DNA of 64,000 nt from an uncultured Chlorobiaceae bacterium (GCA_903839405.1 CAIMCD010000008.1:1-64000); one strand, 5' to 3'; positions 21,719 to 31,458 are shown, counted from the stretch's first letter. Program-made: numbers and translations. Notes: a model not told the origin generated them from the sequence alone.

Positions 21719-21768
21719 TCGATATCATGCGTTTCGCATTTGAAGAACGTAACGATCAGGAGTCACCC

Positions 21769-23658
21769 ATGCGATCCAGCAGCTTTTTGAAGTTCCTTTT
21801 TCTTTTCGCCCTGACCGCTCTTGGAGTCCCTTTCATCGGTGCGGAGCTTCTTGCGCGGGCCGGAGGCGGCGGAGGCCATGGAGGCGGAAGTCATGGAGGG
21901 GGAAGTCATGGAGGGGGGCATAGCGGGGGTGGATTCTCTGGTGGTGGACACTCCTCAGGTGGGGGATTTTCTGGATATGATACCTCCTCTGGTGGATCCG
22001 GTTTTACTGGTTTTCCCCCATTCATTACAGCCATCATTCTTCTGGTGATTCTCTTCTCTGTATTCCGGCTTATTTTATTTATTCATGAAGCTTCGATTAC
22101 AACCTACTCCAGTATGGCTCGGCATAAAAAAAACTCTTTTGAAAAAGTCGCTGGAGCCAAGGCTTTTTTTGCAACGAATCCCGACTTTGATCAATCCGGG
22201 TTCCTGCTGAAAGTCCGCAAAGCCTTCATCGAAGTACAATTCGCCTGGTCAGAGCAAAATACCAGTCGCATGCGCCGTTTCATTACGGATGGGGTTTATC
22301 AGCGATTTAATACCCAGTTCCGGATGATGAAGCTGCTTCAGCAGACCAACCCGATAAGCAATATCAATATTGCAGATATCTGGGTCGACAGGATTGAGCG
22401 GGACGGTCAGTATGAGATCATGCATGTTGGAATCCAGGCCAGTATGGATGACCGGTTTGAGTGTGCGCTGAACCATGAGCTGGACGAGGAGGGCTTTGAC
22501 GACTTTGTTGAGTTCTGGTCGTTTATTCGTAAGCGGGGAGGAGCGAAAAAAGATCTTTATGATTCAATCAAATGTCCGAATTGCGGCGCACCCTTGCCGG
22601 AGAATATGGGTGAAGTTTGTAAATGTACCTATTGTAATGCAACGCTCAATTCCGGGGAGTTCGACTGGGTTCTTTCCGAAATCACCCAGAAGGACGACTA
22701 CCACAGAGACGATCTCTTTTCAGAAAAGAGTGGCAATCTGGAAGCAAAGGTACGTGATATGGTATCGGTCTATGGAGATTTTTCCGTACAACTGGTTGAG
22801 GACAAGGCTTCAAATGCATACATGCAGATGATGACCGCAGAGGCCATGCATGATCCTTCGCTTATGCGCAGGTTTGTCTCGGATGAATTATTCCAGACTC
22901 TCGCCCCAAAGTATGAAAGGAATCAGGAGATTTTCAACCGTCTCTTTCTGAACAAGGTGACGCTCATCGGGGCTGAGAAAAAGGATAATAAAAATCTCCT
23001 CATGTTCTCGATTCTCTGTTCGCTCCAGAGAGTGGCGGTTACAAACAACAGAGTGGAGCTGCTCGACCCGGAAATGATGACAAAGGAAGAGGTGATGTTT
23101 CTGACCCGTGATGCCCAGGCCGGGGCCGGAAAGGGTTCAATCTATCAGCATAATTGCCCGGCTTGTGGTGGGCCTGTCAAGAACACGCTTGATCTCAAAT
23201 GTTCCTACTGCGGAAGCCTGCTCAACAGCACCGCGAATGACTGGGTTGTCAGCGCACTGATGAGCCGTAGAGAGTTTGCTGACTATTATGGTGCGAATAA
23301 GGGCGGTTTCACTGCCAAGGTAGATCCTGCTTTGCTGGATAAACTCTATAGTCTGAAAGATTATGCTCTCAACAATATCATGATTGTTGTCGCGGCTGAT
23401 GGAGCGCTTGATGACAAGGAGAGAGCTTTTCTTGTTGAAGTTGCAAATAAGTGGGGATTCAAGAGCGCCGATATCGAACCGCTCTTCAAGATGGCCGCAA
23501 GCGGGAGGCTTTCAATCAGAATGCCTGAAGATCAAGAGATGCGAAAGAGTGTTTACAATCTGATGGAGAAAGCCGCAACTGCCGACGAAAACATTACCCC
23601 GCAGGAGCAGGGTATTTTGAATTGGGTGAAAGAGACATATCTCGACAAAAAAACCTGA
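21769..23658 (+). CDS. Internally duplicated Tim44-like / zinc-ribbon / TerB-like protein with Gly/His-rich N-terminal segment
   Basis: SP/TM, GGGGGHGGGSHGGGSHGGGHSGGG, two MRRF(I/V)xD Tim44-like regions each followed by CPxCG...CxYC zinc ribbon, C-terminal IVVAADGALDDKERAFLVEVANKWGF (TerB-like); AGGAG RBS before ATG 21769. Confidence 0.75.
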   Translation: MRSSSFLKFLFLFALTALGVPFIGAELLARAGGGGGHGGGSHGGGSHGGGHSGGGFSGGGHSSGGGFSGYDTSSGGSGFTGFPPFITAIILLVILFSVFRLILFIHEASITTYSSMARHKKNSFEKVAGAKAFFATNPDFDQSGFLLKVRKAFIEVQFAWSEQNTSRMRRFITDGVYQRFNTQFRMMKLLQQTNPISNINIADIWVDRIERDGQYEIMHVGIQASMDDRFECALNHELDEEGFDDFVEFWSFIRKRGGAKKDLYDSIKCPNCGAPLPENMGEVCKCTYCNATLNSGEFDWVLSEITQKDDYHRDDLFSEKSGNLEAKVRDMVSVYGDFSVQLVEDKASNAYMQMMTAEAMHDPSLMRRFVSDELFQTLAPKYERNQEIFNRLFLNKVTLIGAEKKDNKNLLMFSILCSLQRVAVTNNRVELLDPEMMTKEEVMFLTRDAQAGAGKGSIYQHNCPACGGPVKNTLDLKCSYCGSLLNSTANDWVVSALMSRREFADYYGANKGGFTAKVDPALLDKLYSLKDYALNNIMIVVAADGALDDKERAFLVEVANKWGFKSADIEPLFKMAASGRLSIRMPEDQEMRKSVYNLMEKAATADENITPQEQGILNWVKETYLDKKT

Positions 23659-23921
23659 ATCAGTTTCAAGGAGCTGGTTGAAGAAATCTATAATATTTCA
23701 TGATTGCTCTTTTTATTCTCTTTGTCAGACAGCTCCATTTTTGACTGTTGGGTTTGATGAACTGCTCGATATTGATGATAACGGCTTGAAGCTGCCATGG
23801 GGAAGCATATTTACTTGTTTAGCAATGTTTAGCAGTTTGCTTTCGAATTTTATGTTGACATTCGTGGGTTATTGTTTATTATTGCCATAATGTCAAAATA
23901 TTTCCCATGGAGGCGAGTGTC

Positions 23922-25199
23922 ATGAATACTACCCAGAGCTTTTCGTTGTTGCGCCAGCAGGCGGGTTTGTCCATTGACAAAATTGCTCATATTACCGGAT
24001 ATAGCCAGAGAGAGGTATATCGTTGGGAGAAAAACGAGGTGGTTCCCAAAAAAGTAGTACTTGACCAGCTCACAAGGATTGCCCAGCCGTTGTCATCCTA
24101 TGGGAAAGCTTTCTCAAGCTTTACCTTCATTGATCTTTTTGCCGGTATTGGAGGCATGAGAAAAGCTTTTGAGGAACTTGGCGGAAGGTGTGTCTTTACA
24201 AGCGAATGGGATAAATATTCCCGTCAAACATATCTGGCAAATTTTGAGTGTGATCACGAGATTGGCGGTGACATTACCAAAATTGATGCACGGGATATTC
24301 CGTCACATGATATTCTTGTTGCGGGTTTTCCCTGCCAACCTTTTTCAATTGCTGGAGTTTCCAAAAAAAATGCTCTTGGCAAACCTCACGGTTTTGCGGA
24401 CAAAACCCAGGGTACCCTGTTTTTTGATGTGGCAAGAATTATTGAGTACCATCGCCCGAAAGCGATCCTGCTTGAAAATGTCAAGAATCTTCAGCGGCAT
24501 GACAAGGGGAAAACGTTTGGAGTTATCAAGGAGACTCTCGCGGAACTGGGCTATTACTTTGACTGGAAAATTATTGATGCCGGAAACTGGGTTCCCCAAC
24601 ACCGGGAGAGGATATTTATAGCAGGTTTCCGGGAGGATTGCGGATTCAGCTTTGACCGGTTTGATCTGCCAGATGGCAGCCAGCGCCCGGTCATTGAAAC
24701 CATATTGCACACTGAAAACGGAATGGAAAATGAGGAACCCCCTTATACCATCGGCCCGTTGGCAAGAATATCTGATCGCTATACCCTGTCGGATCATCTT
24801 TGGCAGTATCTTCAGCAGTACGCAGAAAAACATCGGGCAAAAGGCAATGGTTTCGGATTTGGCCTTGTCGGTCCTCATGATGTAGCCAGAACACTTTCGG
24901 CACGGTATTACAAGGATGGTTCTGAAATTCTGGTGAAGCAGGAGGGAAAAAATCCCCGCAGACTCACCCCGAGGGAGTGTTCACGATTGATGGGTTTTGA
25001 CGCGCTCAATGGTAACAGTTTTGTGATTCCTGTTTCGGATACCCAGGCTTACCGACAGTTCGGAAATGCAGTAGTTGTGCCTGTCGTCAGGGCAGTAGCC
25101 CGGTATATGCTTGAATACCTTATGGATGGTGTTTCATCTGACCAGTTGCGTTTTGACTTTGGCGTTCTGATGGCTGAAAAAGCTGTTCAGTATGGTTGA
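23922..25199 (+). CDS. DNA (cytosine-5-)-methyltransferase with N-terminal HTH
   Basis: LFAGIGGMRKAFEELG, VAGFPCQPFSIAG, ENVKNL, QFGNAVVVPV; HTH at AGLSIDKIAHITGYSQREVYRWEKNEVVP. Confidence 0.95.
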   Translation: MNTTQSFSLLRQQAGLSIDKIAHITGYSQREVYRWEKNEVVPKKVVLDQLTRIAQPLSSYGKAFSSFTFIDLFAGIGGMRKAFEELGGRCVFTSEWDKYSRQTYLANFECDHEIGGDITKIDARDIPSHDILVAGFPCQPFSIAGVSKKNALGKPHGFADKTQGTLFFDVARIIEYHRPKAILLENVKNLQRHDKGKTFGVIKETLAELGYYFDWKIIDAGNWVPQHRERIFIAGFREDCGFSFDRFDLPDGSQRPVIETILHTENGMENEEPPYTIGPLARISDRYTLSDHLWQYLQQYAEKHRAKGNGFGFGLVGPHDVARTLSARYYKDGSEILVKQEGKNPRRLTPRECSRLMGFDALNGNSFVIPVSDTQAYRQFGNAVVVPVVRAVARYMLEYLMDGVSSDQLRFDFGVLMAEKAVQYG

Positions 25200-25722
25200 T
25201 GTTGTGTCACCGGAAACACGAAGTCGAATGATGTCCGGTATCCGGGCAGTGAATACCATTCCTGAAATGATGATACGCAAAGGCCTTCATACCAGGGGGT
25301 TCAGATTCAGACTCCATTGTAGAGAATTGCCGGGAAAGCCGGATCTTGTTTTTCCGAAGCATCGTGCCGTTATTTTTGTTCATGGATGTTTCTGGCATGC
25401 TCACGAGTGCGCGCTTTTCAAATGGCCGAAAACAAGAGAGGATTTTTGGAAAGAGAAGATTGGTAAAAACAGGATTCGTGACCTTGCGGTTATGGGTGAA
25501 CTTGCACGGCACGGCTGGAGAGTTTTGCTCGTCTGGGAGTGTGCTCTGAAAGGCAAAGAGCGCAGACCGATTGATGAAGTTGTTGATTCCTGTGCAGAAT
25601 GGCTGCTTTCAAGCTCGATAAAACGTGAAATCAGAGGGCAACATGCGACTATCGACACTGCAAATGCTCATGCGAAACAAGGGTTGCCGGACGATCTATG
25701 CGAAGGTACTCGCCGCAAATGA
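25192..25722 (+). CDS. vsr: Very short patch repair endonuclease (Vsr)
   Basis: SPETRSRMMSGIRAVNT, GKPDLVFPKHRAVIFVHGCFWHAHEC. Confidence 0.95.
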   Translation: MVDVVSPETRSRMMSGIRAVNTIPEMMIRKGLHTRGFRFRLHCRELPGKPDLVFPKHRAVIFVHGCFWHAHECALFKWPKTREDFWKEKIGKNRIRDLAVMGELARHGWRVLLVWECALKGKERRPIDEVVDSCAEWLLSSSIKREIRGQHATIDTANAHAKQGLPDDLCEGTRRK

Positions 25723-26962
25723 CAACCGGAAACAGCAGGTCTATTTCGGCGGTGATTTCCAGGCTATCAACATTATTCCCTTTAACACCATAACACCTGA
25801 TCCAGACAAGCCGCATATATTCAAGGCACCACTTGATTTTTGGTGGCTTTCCTGCGATGGCAGCATGCACAATGCACCTCGGGCCCAACTGATACTTTAT
25901 CCCCAATATCCGGAAGTCAGGTTTTCTGGTTTTCTTCAGGGCTGTTCTGCCGCACCGTCAGAACTCATGGATGAGCGTCTGCGACTTGCAGGGCGAATCC
26001 TTTTTCTGGGGATATCTCCTGATGGCAGAATTATCGGTTACCTGTGCCACCCGGACAGTGAACTTGCAAGGGAGTTTGCTTCTCTTGGAGAACTGACCCG
26101 AAGCGGAGTTTTTCTTGAACCCGGTATCGAAACCGGTGCACTGGACGAAAGATCGCAGCTTATCGAGAAACTGAGGCAGATTCATCTGAAGGGCTGGATC
26201 CGCTCAAGAAAACTGGGCAGCAACGGTGTCACATTGCCCTGCGAAGCTTCCAATTGCGGCGGGATGACACTCGAAGCCGAACTTGATATTCCTCCCAACA
26301 GCCGGTCAGAGCCGGACTATCTTGGCTACGAGGTTAAGCAGTACAACGTCAGCAACTTTCAGAGGATCAACAGTGGAGTACTGACTCTCATGACCCCCGA
26401 ACCAACAGGCGGTTACTACCGTAGTGCAGGTATTGAAGCCTTCATTCGCAAATTTGGTTATCCTGACATGACGGGAGCCGCTGGTCGTGGAGACCGGCTG
26501 AATTTCGGAGGTGTACACAAAGTTGGTGAGTATCACTGTTTGACCAACCTCCAGATTGTGCTCAAAGGGTTTGACTCCGTTAAGGGAAAGATCACCGATG
26601 CAACGGGCGGAATATCGCTGATGAACCGTGAAGGTGAAGAGGCTGCGCTTTGGGGATATGCTGACATTATGGCCAAATGGAACCGAAAGCATAACAAGGC
26701 AGTATACATCCCAAGCCAATGCGTTCAGTTACCCGAACGGCAATACTGGTATGGAAATCTGATACGTATTGGTACAGGAACTGATTTTTTGAAGTACCTG
26801 CAGGCCATGGCGGAAGGCAAGATTTATTACGATCCTGGTATCAAACTTGAGAATGCCTCAACCATTCCACGAACCAAACAGCGAAGCCAGTTCCGTATAA
26901 AATCAGCCAATCTTCCTGCACTTTATCACAGCATGGATATTATTGATTTGTGCGATGTATAA
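25643..26962 (+). CDS. MvaI/BcnI-like type II restriction endonuclease
   Basis: Overlaps vsr by 80 bp; PDYLGYEVKQYNV (PD..ExK-type) and LTLMTPEPTGGYY, reminiscent of the MvaI/BcnI family; extra N-terminal region of about 190 aa. Confidence 0.7.
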   Translation: MRLSTLQMLMRNKGCRTIYAKVLAANDNRKQQVYFGGDFQAINIIPFNTITPDPDKPHIFKAPLDFWWLSCDGSMHNAPRAQLILYPQYPEVRFSGFLQGCSAAPSELMDERLRLAGRILFLGISPDGRIIGYLCHPDSELAREFASLGELTRSGVFLEPGIETGALDERSQLIEKLRQIHLKGWIRSRKLGSNGVTLPCEASNCGGMTLEAELDIPPNSRSEPDYLGYEVKQYNVSNFQRINSGVLTLMTPEPTGGYYRSAGIEAFIRKFGYPDMTGAAGRGDRLNFGGVHKVGEYHCLTNLQIVLKGFDSVKGKITDATGGISLMNREGEEAALWGYADIMAKWNRKHNKAVYIPSQCVQLPERQYWYGNLIRIGTGTDFLKYLQAMAEGKIYYDPGIKLENASTIPRTKQRSQFRIKSANLPALYHSMDIIDLCDV

Positions 26963-27268
26963 CCCGCTTGCGGTTCTGAAAATGAAAAGAATAGCAGGAT
27001 CGTGTTTTTTGTGAACAGTCAGTGTTTTAGGCAATGCTCATAACGATTTAAACTAACGCTCCTGAATTCCTGGTTAAAGTATTGCACCTGTGAGGGTGCA
27101 TGATACCGTGTCATCTTTGGGTTGGTCGAACAATCATGAAAATCCAGAAGTACATGCAAGCGCTTTGTAGTTCGATGAGTGCGGGAGTATTTTCTTTATT
27201 AATTGGTTTATCACAAACGATTCACGCAATCGGAATCGTTCGATAGAAATAATTGAAATTGTTGCACT

Positions 27269-27949
27269 ATGGCGTCAGAGGATAAGATAGGGAGAGGGGG
27301 AGCGCAAGAGGTGAGTTGCTCGGATTGCGGGTTTTTGAACTGTTACCGGCAGGAGAGCCGGTTTCCGGATTTCTGCCCGGGAGAGGGTGTGGAGCAAGAG
27401 GAGCTTGAGGGTGTGATAGCGCAGTACTGCGGCGACGAGGTTGATGCCCGAACCGCAAGGGCGTCGGCTGAGGTTGAGGGGCTCTATTACGGCAAGTTGA
27501 CCCGCGTTGAGGAGGTGCTGGCGTTTGCCCGCCGGATCGGTGCGCGTAAAATCGGGCTTGCCACCTGTTTTGGCCTGATTGAGGAGGCGAGGATTTTTTC
27601 GAAGATGCTTAAATTGAACGGATTTGAGCCTTATGCGGTGCTCTGCAAGATCGGCTCTGTCGATAAGGGGGAGATCGGTATTGAGGAGAAGCTGAAAATC
27701 AAGCCGGAGAGTTTTGAGGCGATGTGCAATCCGCTTTTGCAGGCAAAAATGTTGAACGAGTGGAAGTCGGAACTCAATGTGGTGATCGGGCTCTGCGTTG
27801 GCCATGACGCCCTTTTCAGCCGCCACAGTGAGGCTCTGGTGACAACGCTGATTGTCAAGGACCGGGTGCTTGCGCACAACCCGGCCGCCGCACTCTATAC
27901 CAGCAACTCCTATTATAAACGGATCATGGAGAGTGATCGCAACCTGTGA
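27269..27949 (+). CDS. DUF1847-like Cys-rich metal-binding protein
   Basis: SCSDCGFLNCYRQESRFPDFCPG, GLCVGHDALF, HNPAAALY. Confidence 0.7.
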   Translation: MASEDKIGRGGAQEVSCSDCGFLNCYRQESRFPDFCPGEGVEQEELEGVIAQYCGDEVDARTARASAEVEGLYYGKLTRVEEVLAFARRIGARKIGLATCFGLIEEARIFSKMLKLNGFEPYAVLCKIGSVDKGEIGIEEKLKIKPESFEAMCNPLLQAKMLNEWKSELNVVIGLCVGHDALFSRHSEALVTTLIVKDRVLAHNPAAALYTSNSYYKRIMESDRNL

Positions 27950-27956
27950 AGGGGTG

Positions 27957-28484
27957 TCAAAGTTTCCCGGCTGAATGGAGTGCCGTATAGATTGTTTTGA
28001 ACGGCAGAAGGAGTGAAAGCGGTGCGTCAAGCATTGGTACGGCCCCATAGCTCTCGTACCACTCTGCAACCCGCGCATTTTTGGCATCGATCAGAAGGGC
28101 GACGCCGCCAACCTGTGATGCAACAAGAAGAGATCGACGACCTGCAGCAAGCAGTAACTGTCCACCCAGCCCCAGACCCTGAACGGATCGATCAACCGCC
28201 AAACGACCAAGCCTGAATACCGGAACCTCATGGCGGGCCAACCCCTTCCTGACAACTTCTGGGGTGGTGTTATAGGCAACAGAGGCCGGTGTCAGGGTGT
28301 AAAAGCCAAGAATCTTTTTGCCGTCACCTTCATTCAGAGCGAGAAAGGTTTTTGCTCCACCTTTTTCATGACTGTTTCGGGCATGGTGCCAGAGGAATTC
28401 GTTAAGGGCTTTATCTCCGCAATCAAAAGCCGCGCGGTCATGGAGTTTAGCTATCGGCTCCTCGTGCCAGGGAGGGAGAGTCAT
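27957..28484 (-). CDS. GNAT toxin, TacT-like
   Basis: RLAVDRSVQGLGLGGQLLLAA acetyl-CoA loop, WYESYGAVP; overlaps upstream antitoxin by 4 bp. Confidence 0.85.
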   Translation of the reverse strand: MTLPPWHEEPIAKLHDRAAFDCGDKALNEFLWHHARNSHEKGGAKTFLALNEGDGKKILGFYTLTPASVAYNTTPEVVRKGLARHEVPVFRLGRLAVDRSVQGLGLGGQLLLAAGRRSLLVASQVGGVALLIDAKNARVAEWYESYGAVPMLDAPLSLLLPFKTIYTALHSAGKL

Positions 28485-28759
28485 GATTGTTTCGGCAAGG
28501 CGAATGCCGCAGCCATAAGTTTTTCGTTGGGTGCAGGCGGCTCTTCCAATAGATTAAGGAGATGGAGGCTGTCGCGCTCTGTCAGCCCGATTTTTTCATT
28601 CTGGCCGATGACCTCCCGTGCCGCTGAAACCGCCGTGCGGGTGACGAACTCGCTGAGATGCGTACACTGCAATGCTGCTGCACGCATCAGCAGCGACTTT
28701 TCCTCTGACGCAATGCGTAGCGAGAGCCGCGCATTACTCTCTACCGGGATTTGTGCCAT
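28481..28759 (-). CDS. DUF1778/RHH antitoxin, TacA-like
   Basis: ARLSLRIASEEKSLLMRAAALQCTHLSEFVTRTAVSAAREVI. Confidence 0.85.
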   Translation of the reverse strand: MAQIPVESNARLSLRIASEEKSLLMRAAALQCTHLSEFVTRTAVSAAREVIGQNEKIGLTERDSLHLLNLLEEPPAPNEKLMAAAFALPKQS

Positions 28760-28873
28760 ATCAGAACTCTTTGATTTCTCTCCATTGAACAGTTGATAGT
28801 GAGTATACTGATTTTTTCTGATATGTACGGTTTCAAAGTGTACAGAAATCCTTTTCTTTCCGTGGAGGCCCGC

Positions 28874-30586
28874 CTACCGGCCAAGCCCCGTAAGCGCTTG
28901 ACTATCGAGTCTATCCACTCTCCATATCTTGCCGCCTGCGGATTGTTGATATTGATAGAGGTCGACAAATTCCGGAGCCGCTCCGTTCTGTAACCGTGGG
29001 GTTATAACCACAAAAGTCATGGTCGGGAAGTTGTGGTTATGGTCAATCCATGTTCCTGAATTCGCATAAATGCTTTTCTGCGAATTATATTTTTTTGTGG
29101 GAATAATTTTTGCAACGTGCGTATGACCAAAAACGACAACTCTCTTCTTGGATTTCGGATTATTAAAGTATTGCGTTACTGCCTGATCATCAGTTTCCTC
29201 GACGGAGTCAGCTTTGGTCAGCGCCTCCTCTACCGGAATATGAACAGCAACATTGTTGCCATCCTGCCTCGCTATCCAGTTATCCTGAATCCCCTTGAAG
29301 AGCGTGACATCAATAGGGCCACCTTGCTGCAGTTGAAACGGAATGAGATCCTTAATTGCATACTTATCTGTAAAACCATCAATATTTGTTGTTATGATCG
29401 GCTCATCAAAACCTTCCTTTATCGGAAACTGGGTCATGAGATTTTTCCAGATAGCCCAGTATTGATAGGCAAGTTTCTGGCTCTCTGTGAGATTGTTGGG
29501 GGTTACTTCAGCTATTGTACCACCGGGTAGAGGATGTTTTTCCACAACAGAGGTTGTGGCGATGCGGGTAAAAAAATAGCCTGGGGGCAAAATGGAGCCT
29601 TGCGCTATGGATTTGTTTGAAATCGGGTCAGGCGCACAGAAAAAATTATAACGATGCCCATGCTCTATAACGATTTCCGGATGATTGAGGGGAGAGTATG
29701 AGCCCAGACCCTTTACGTCTCGCGCTTGTGCGATGCCAGGCATGATACTATCAACTTCACTCGAAGAGATCAATAAATCGTGATTGCCCGGTAGATAGGT
29801 AACCTTGATTTTCCCCTCTCTGATAATACGCCGAAAGGCATCTATAACATCCTGATTGTTACGGGCTATCGCCTTGACAAAATCCGGCTGACTTTTCTCG
29901 TTTGCAAAGGGGCCGACGCTTAACGGCAGAAACCACTCATCAAGCATATCCCCTGCAATGACGAGCTCCTTCACATTGGGCGACATGCTGAGTTGATTCA
30001 GAAAATTAATGAGCGCCGAGCGGTTATTTTGACACTCGGCATATTTGGAATCAATACCTAAATGGATATCGCTGATGCAGACAATCTGTTCTCTTTCATT
30101 ATGCAGAGATGGAACTCCTTTTTGGCCGAGGTTAAAATGATGGTTAAGGGCGAAATAACCCGTTACCGCCGTTCCCAGTGAGGCTCCTTCTACGGAGTTG
30201 ACTTTTTCGCTGATCGTTATTTTGTACTCCTCACCTTCACGCAGTCCGGCCCCGCTCTTTCTGGAAAGGGTTATGTGTGAGGGATTTTTTTTGTCAAGCG
30301 TGCAGAGCGTGGGTTCTTGCGTGAGCTGTTCTTTATCCCCGTTGAGCTGAACCCTGTAGAGCTTAATATTGCCCGCAACGCTCTTCAGCTTTAAGGGAGC
30401 ACTGAAATCAAGGCTGATTGAGCGAAGCTCATTGATAACCGGCGGGTCGTCGACGTTATCCGATAACGCTATACTTGATTGTACGTTCAGTTCTCTGTGA
30501 GCAGCCTTAAGCGGCCTCGACCAGGAGTTGGTGCTGGAGAGTGCCGCACAAGCGGTAAGGAGAAGTGCCGGGATTGTTTTTTTCAT
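28874..30586 (-). CDS. Exported calcineurin-like metallophosphoesterase
   Basis: CISDIHLG, IAGDMLDEW, YLPGNHD, VFGHTHVAKI metal-binding motifs; N-terminal signal peptide. Confidence 0.9.
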   Translation of the reverse strand: MKKTIPALLLTACAALSSTNSWSRPLKAAHRELNVQSSIALSDNVDDPPVINELRSISLDFSAPLKLKSVAGNIKLYRVQLNGDKEQLTQEPTLCTLDKKNPSHITLSRKSGAGLREGEEYKITISEKVNSVEGASLGTAVTGYFALNHHFNLGQKGVPSLHNEREQIVCISDIHLGIDSKYAECQNNRSALINFLNQLSMSPNVKELVIAGDMLDEWFLPLSVGPFANEKSQPDFVKAIARNNQDVIDAFRRIIREGKIKVTYLPGNHDLLISSSEVDSIMPGIAQARDVKGLGSYSPLNHPEIVIEHGHRYNFFCAPDPISNKSIAQGSILPPGYFFTRIATTSVVEKHPLPGGTIAEVTPNNLTESQKLAYQYWAIWKNLMTQFPIKEGFDEPIITTNIDGFTDKYAIKDLIPFQLQQGGPIDVTLFKGIQDNWIARQDGNNVAVHIPVEEALTKADSVEETDDQAVTQYFNNPKSKKRVVVFGHTHVAKIIPTKKYNSQKSIYANSGTWIDHNHNFPTMTFVVITPRLQNGAAPEFVDLYQYQQSAGGKIWRVDRLDSQALTGLGR

Positions 30587-30651
30587 GCTGGTCCTGTTAT
30601 TTTATCGATTATCGAGCAGTTATACCTGTTTGCATACGTTGTATCGTCGCG

Positions 30652-31458
30652 CTACTCTTTAACCATTCTATAGGCAACAATCCGCCACTCCTTGCCGTAG
30701 AGCGAAACGGTTTTCCAGGTTGCCTCCTTGGTTACCTGTTCATTTGTTTGCGGGCGATAGAAGCTGTAGCGCCCTCGGCCCTCCGGCTCTGCAACGATGC
30801 GTCGCCCGATTGCAAGCAGTGACGGGAAGGGTTGGTAGAGCGGGGCGGTAAAGAGGTTCAGGCCGATGTGATCCGCCATGATGTCGTAGAGCATGGTTCC
30901 CTCGGTGTCAACCACCCAGATGTTGACCTCCGTATGGGCAACAGCCTGTTCAATGATCGGGCGCAGAAGCTGCTCAGGGCTGAAGAGCAGGCTGAGGGCC
31001 CCCCTGAATTTCCCTTTTCGCTCAATAACCGGATACTCAGCATCTATGGCGTGTACTCCTTCAACTGAGTTGAAGAGTCGGCTCATAACCGGGCGGTGTT
31101 CCTTCAGCATGAGCTGAACCTGCGGCTGATTGCTGATATCCTGGCCGATGACCTTTTTAAATGATTGCGGTTCCACTTCGACAATCTGACCTCTGGTATC
31201 AATCGTGACCGCGTCAATGGTGAAGGGGAGGGTCGAAACGAGCTGGTTGAGAATCTTTCGGGCCTTGTTACCCGTCACTCTGGTGAGTGCCAGTTGCCGG
31301 GCTCCACCCGTCAAGGAGCGGTCAATGGTGGAGAGAGATTTTGCAATATCGGTTGTTGCGGAGTCAAGGGGAGAGGCTGTTGCGCTTTTCCAGCTAGCGC
31401 ATAAAAGCATGAACGCTGTAAAGAGCAGCAGCACATAACGAGGGAAGCGTTGCATCAT
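30652..31458 (-). CDS. Periplasmic Cache/dCache-like sensor domain protein without a transmitter domain
   Basis: Signal peptide; IGQDISNQPQVQLMLKEHRPVMS..., VNIWVVDTEGTMLYD. Confidence 0.65.
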   Translation of the reverse strand: MMQRFPRYVLLLFTAFMLLCASWKSATASPLDSATTDIAKSLSTIDRSLTGGARQLALTRVTGNKARKILNQLVSTLPFTIDAVTIDTRGQIVEVEPQSFKKVIGQDISNQPQVQLMLKEHRPVMSRLFNSVEGVHAIDAEYPVIERKGKFRGALSLLFSPEQLLRPIIEQAVAHTEVNIWVVDTEGTMLYDIMADHIGLNLFTAPLYQPFPSLLAIGRRIVAEPEGRGRYSFYRPQTNEQVTKEATWKTVSLYGKEWRIVAYRMVKE

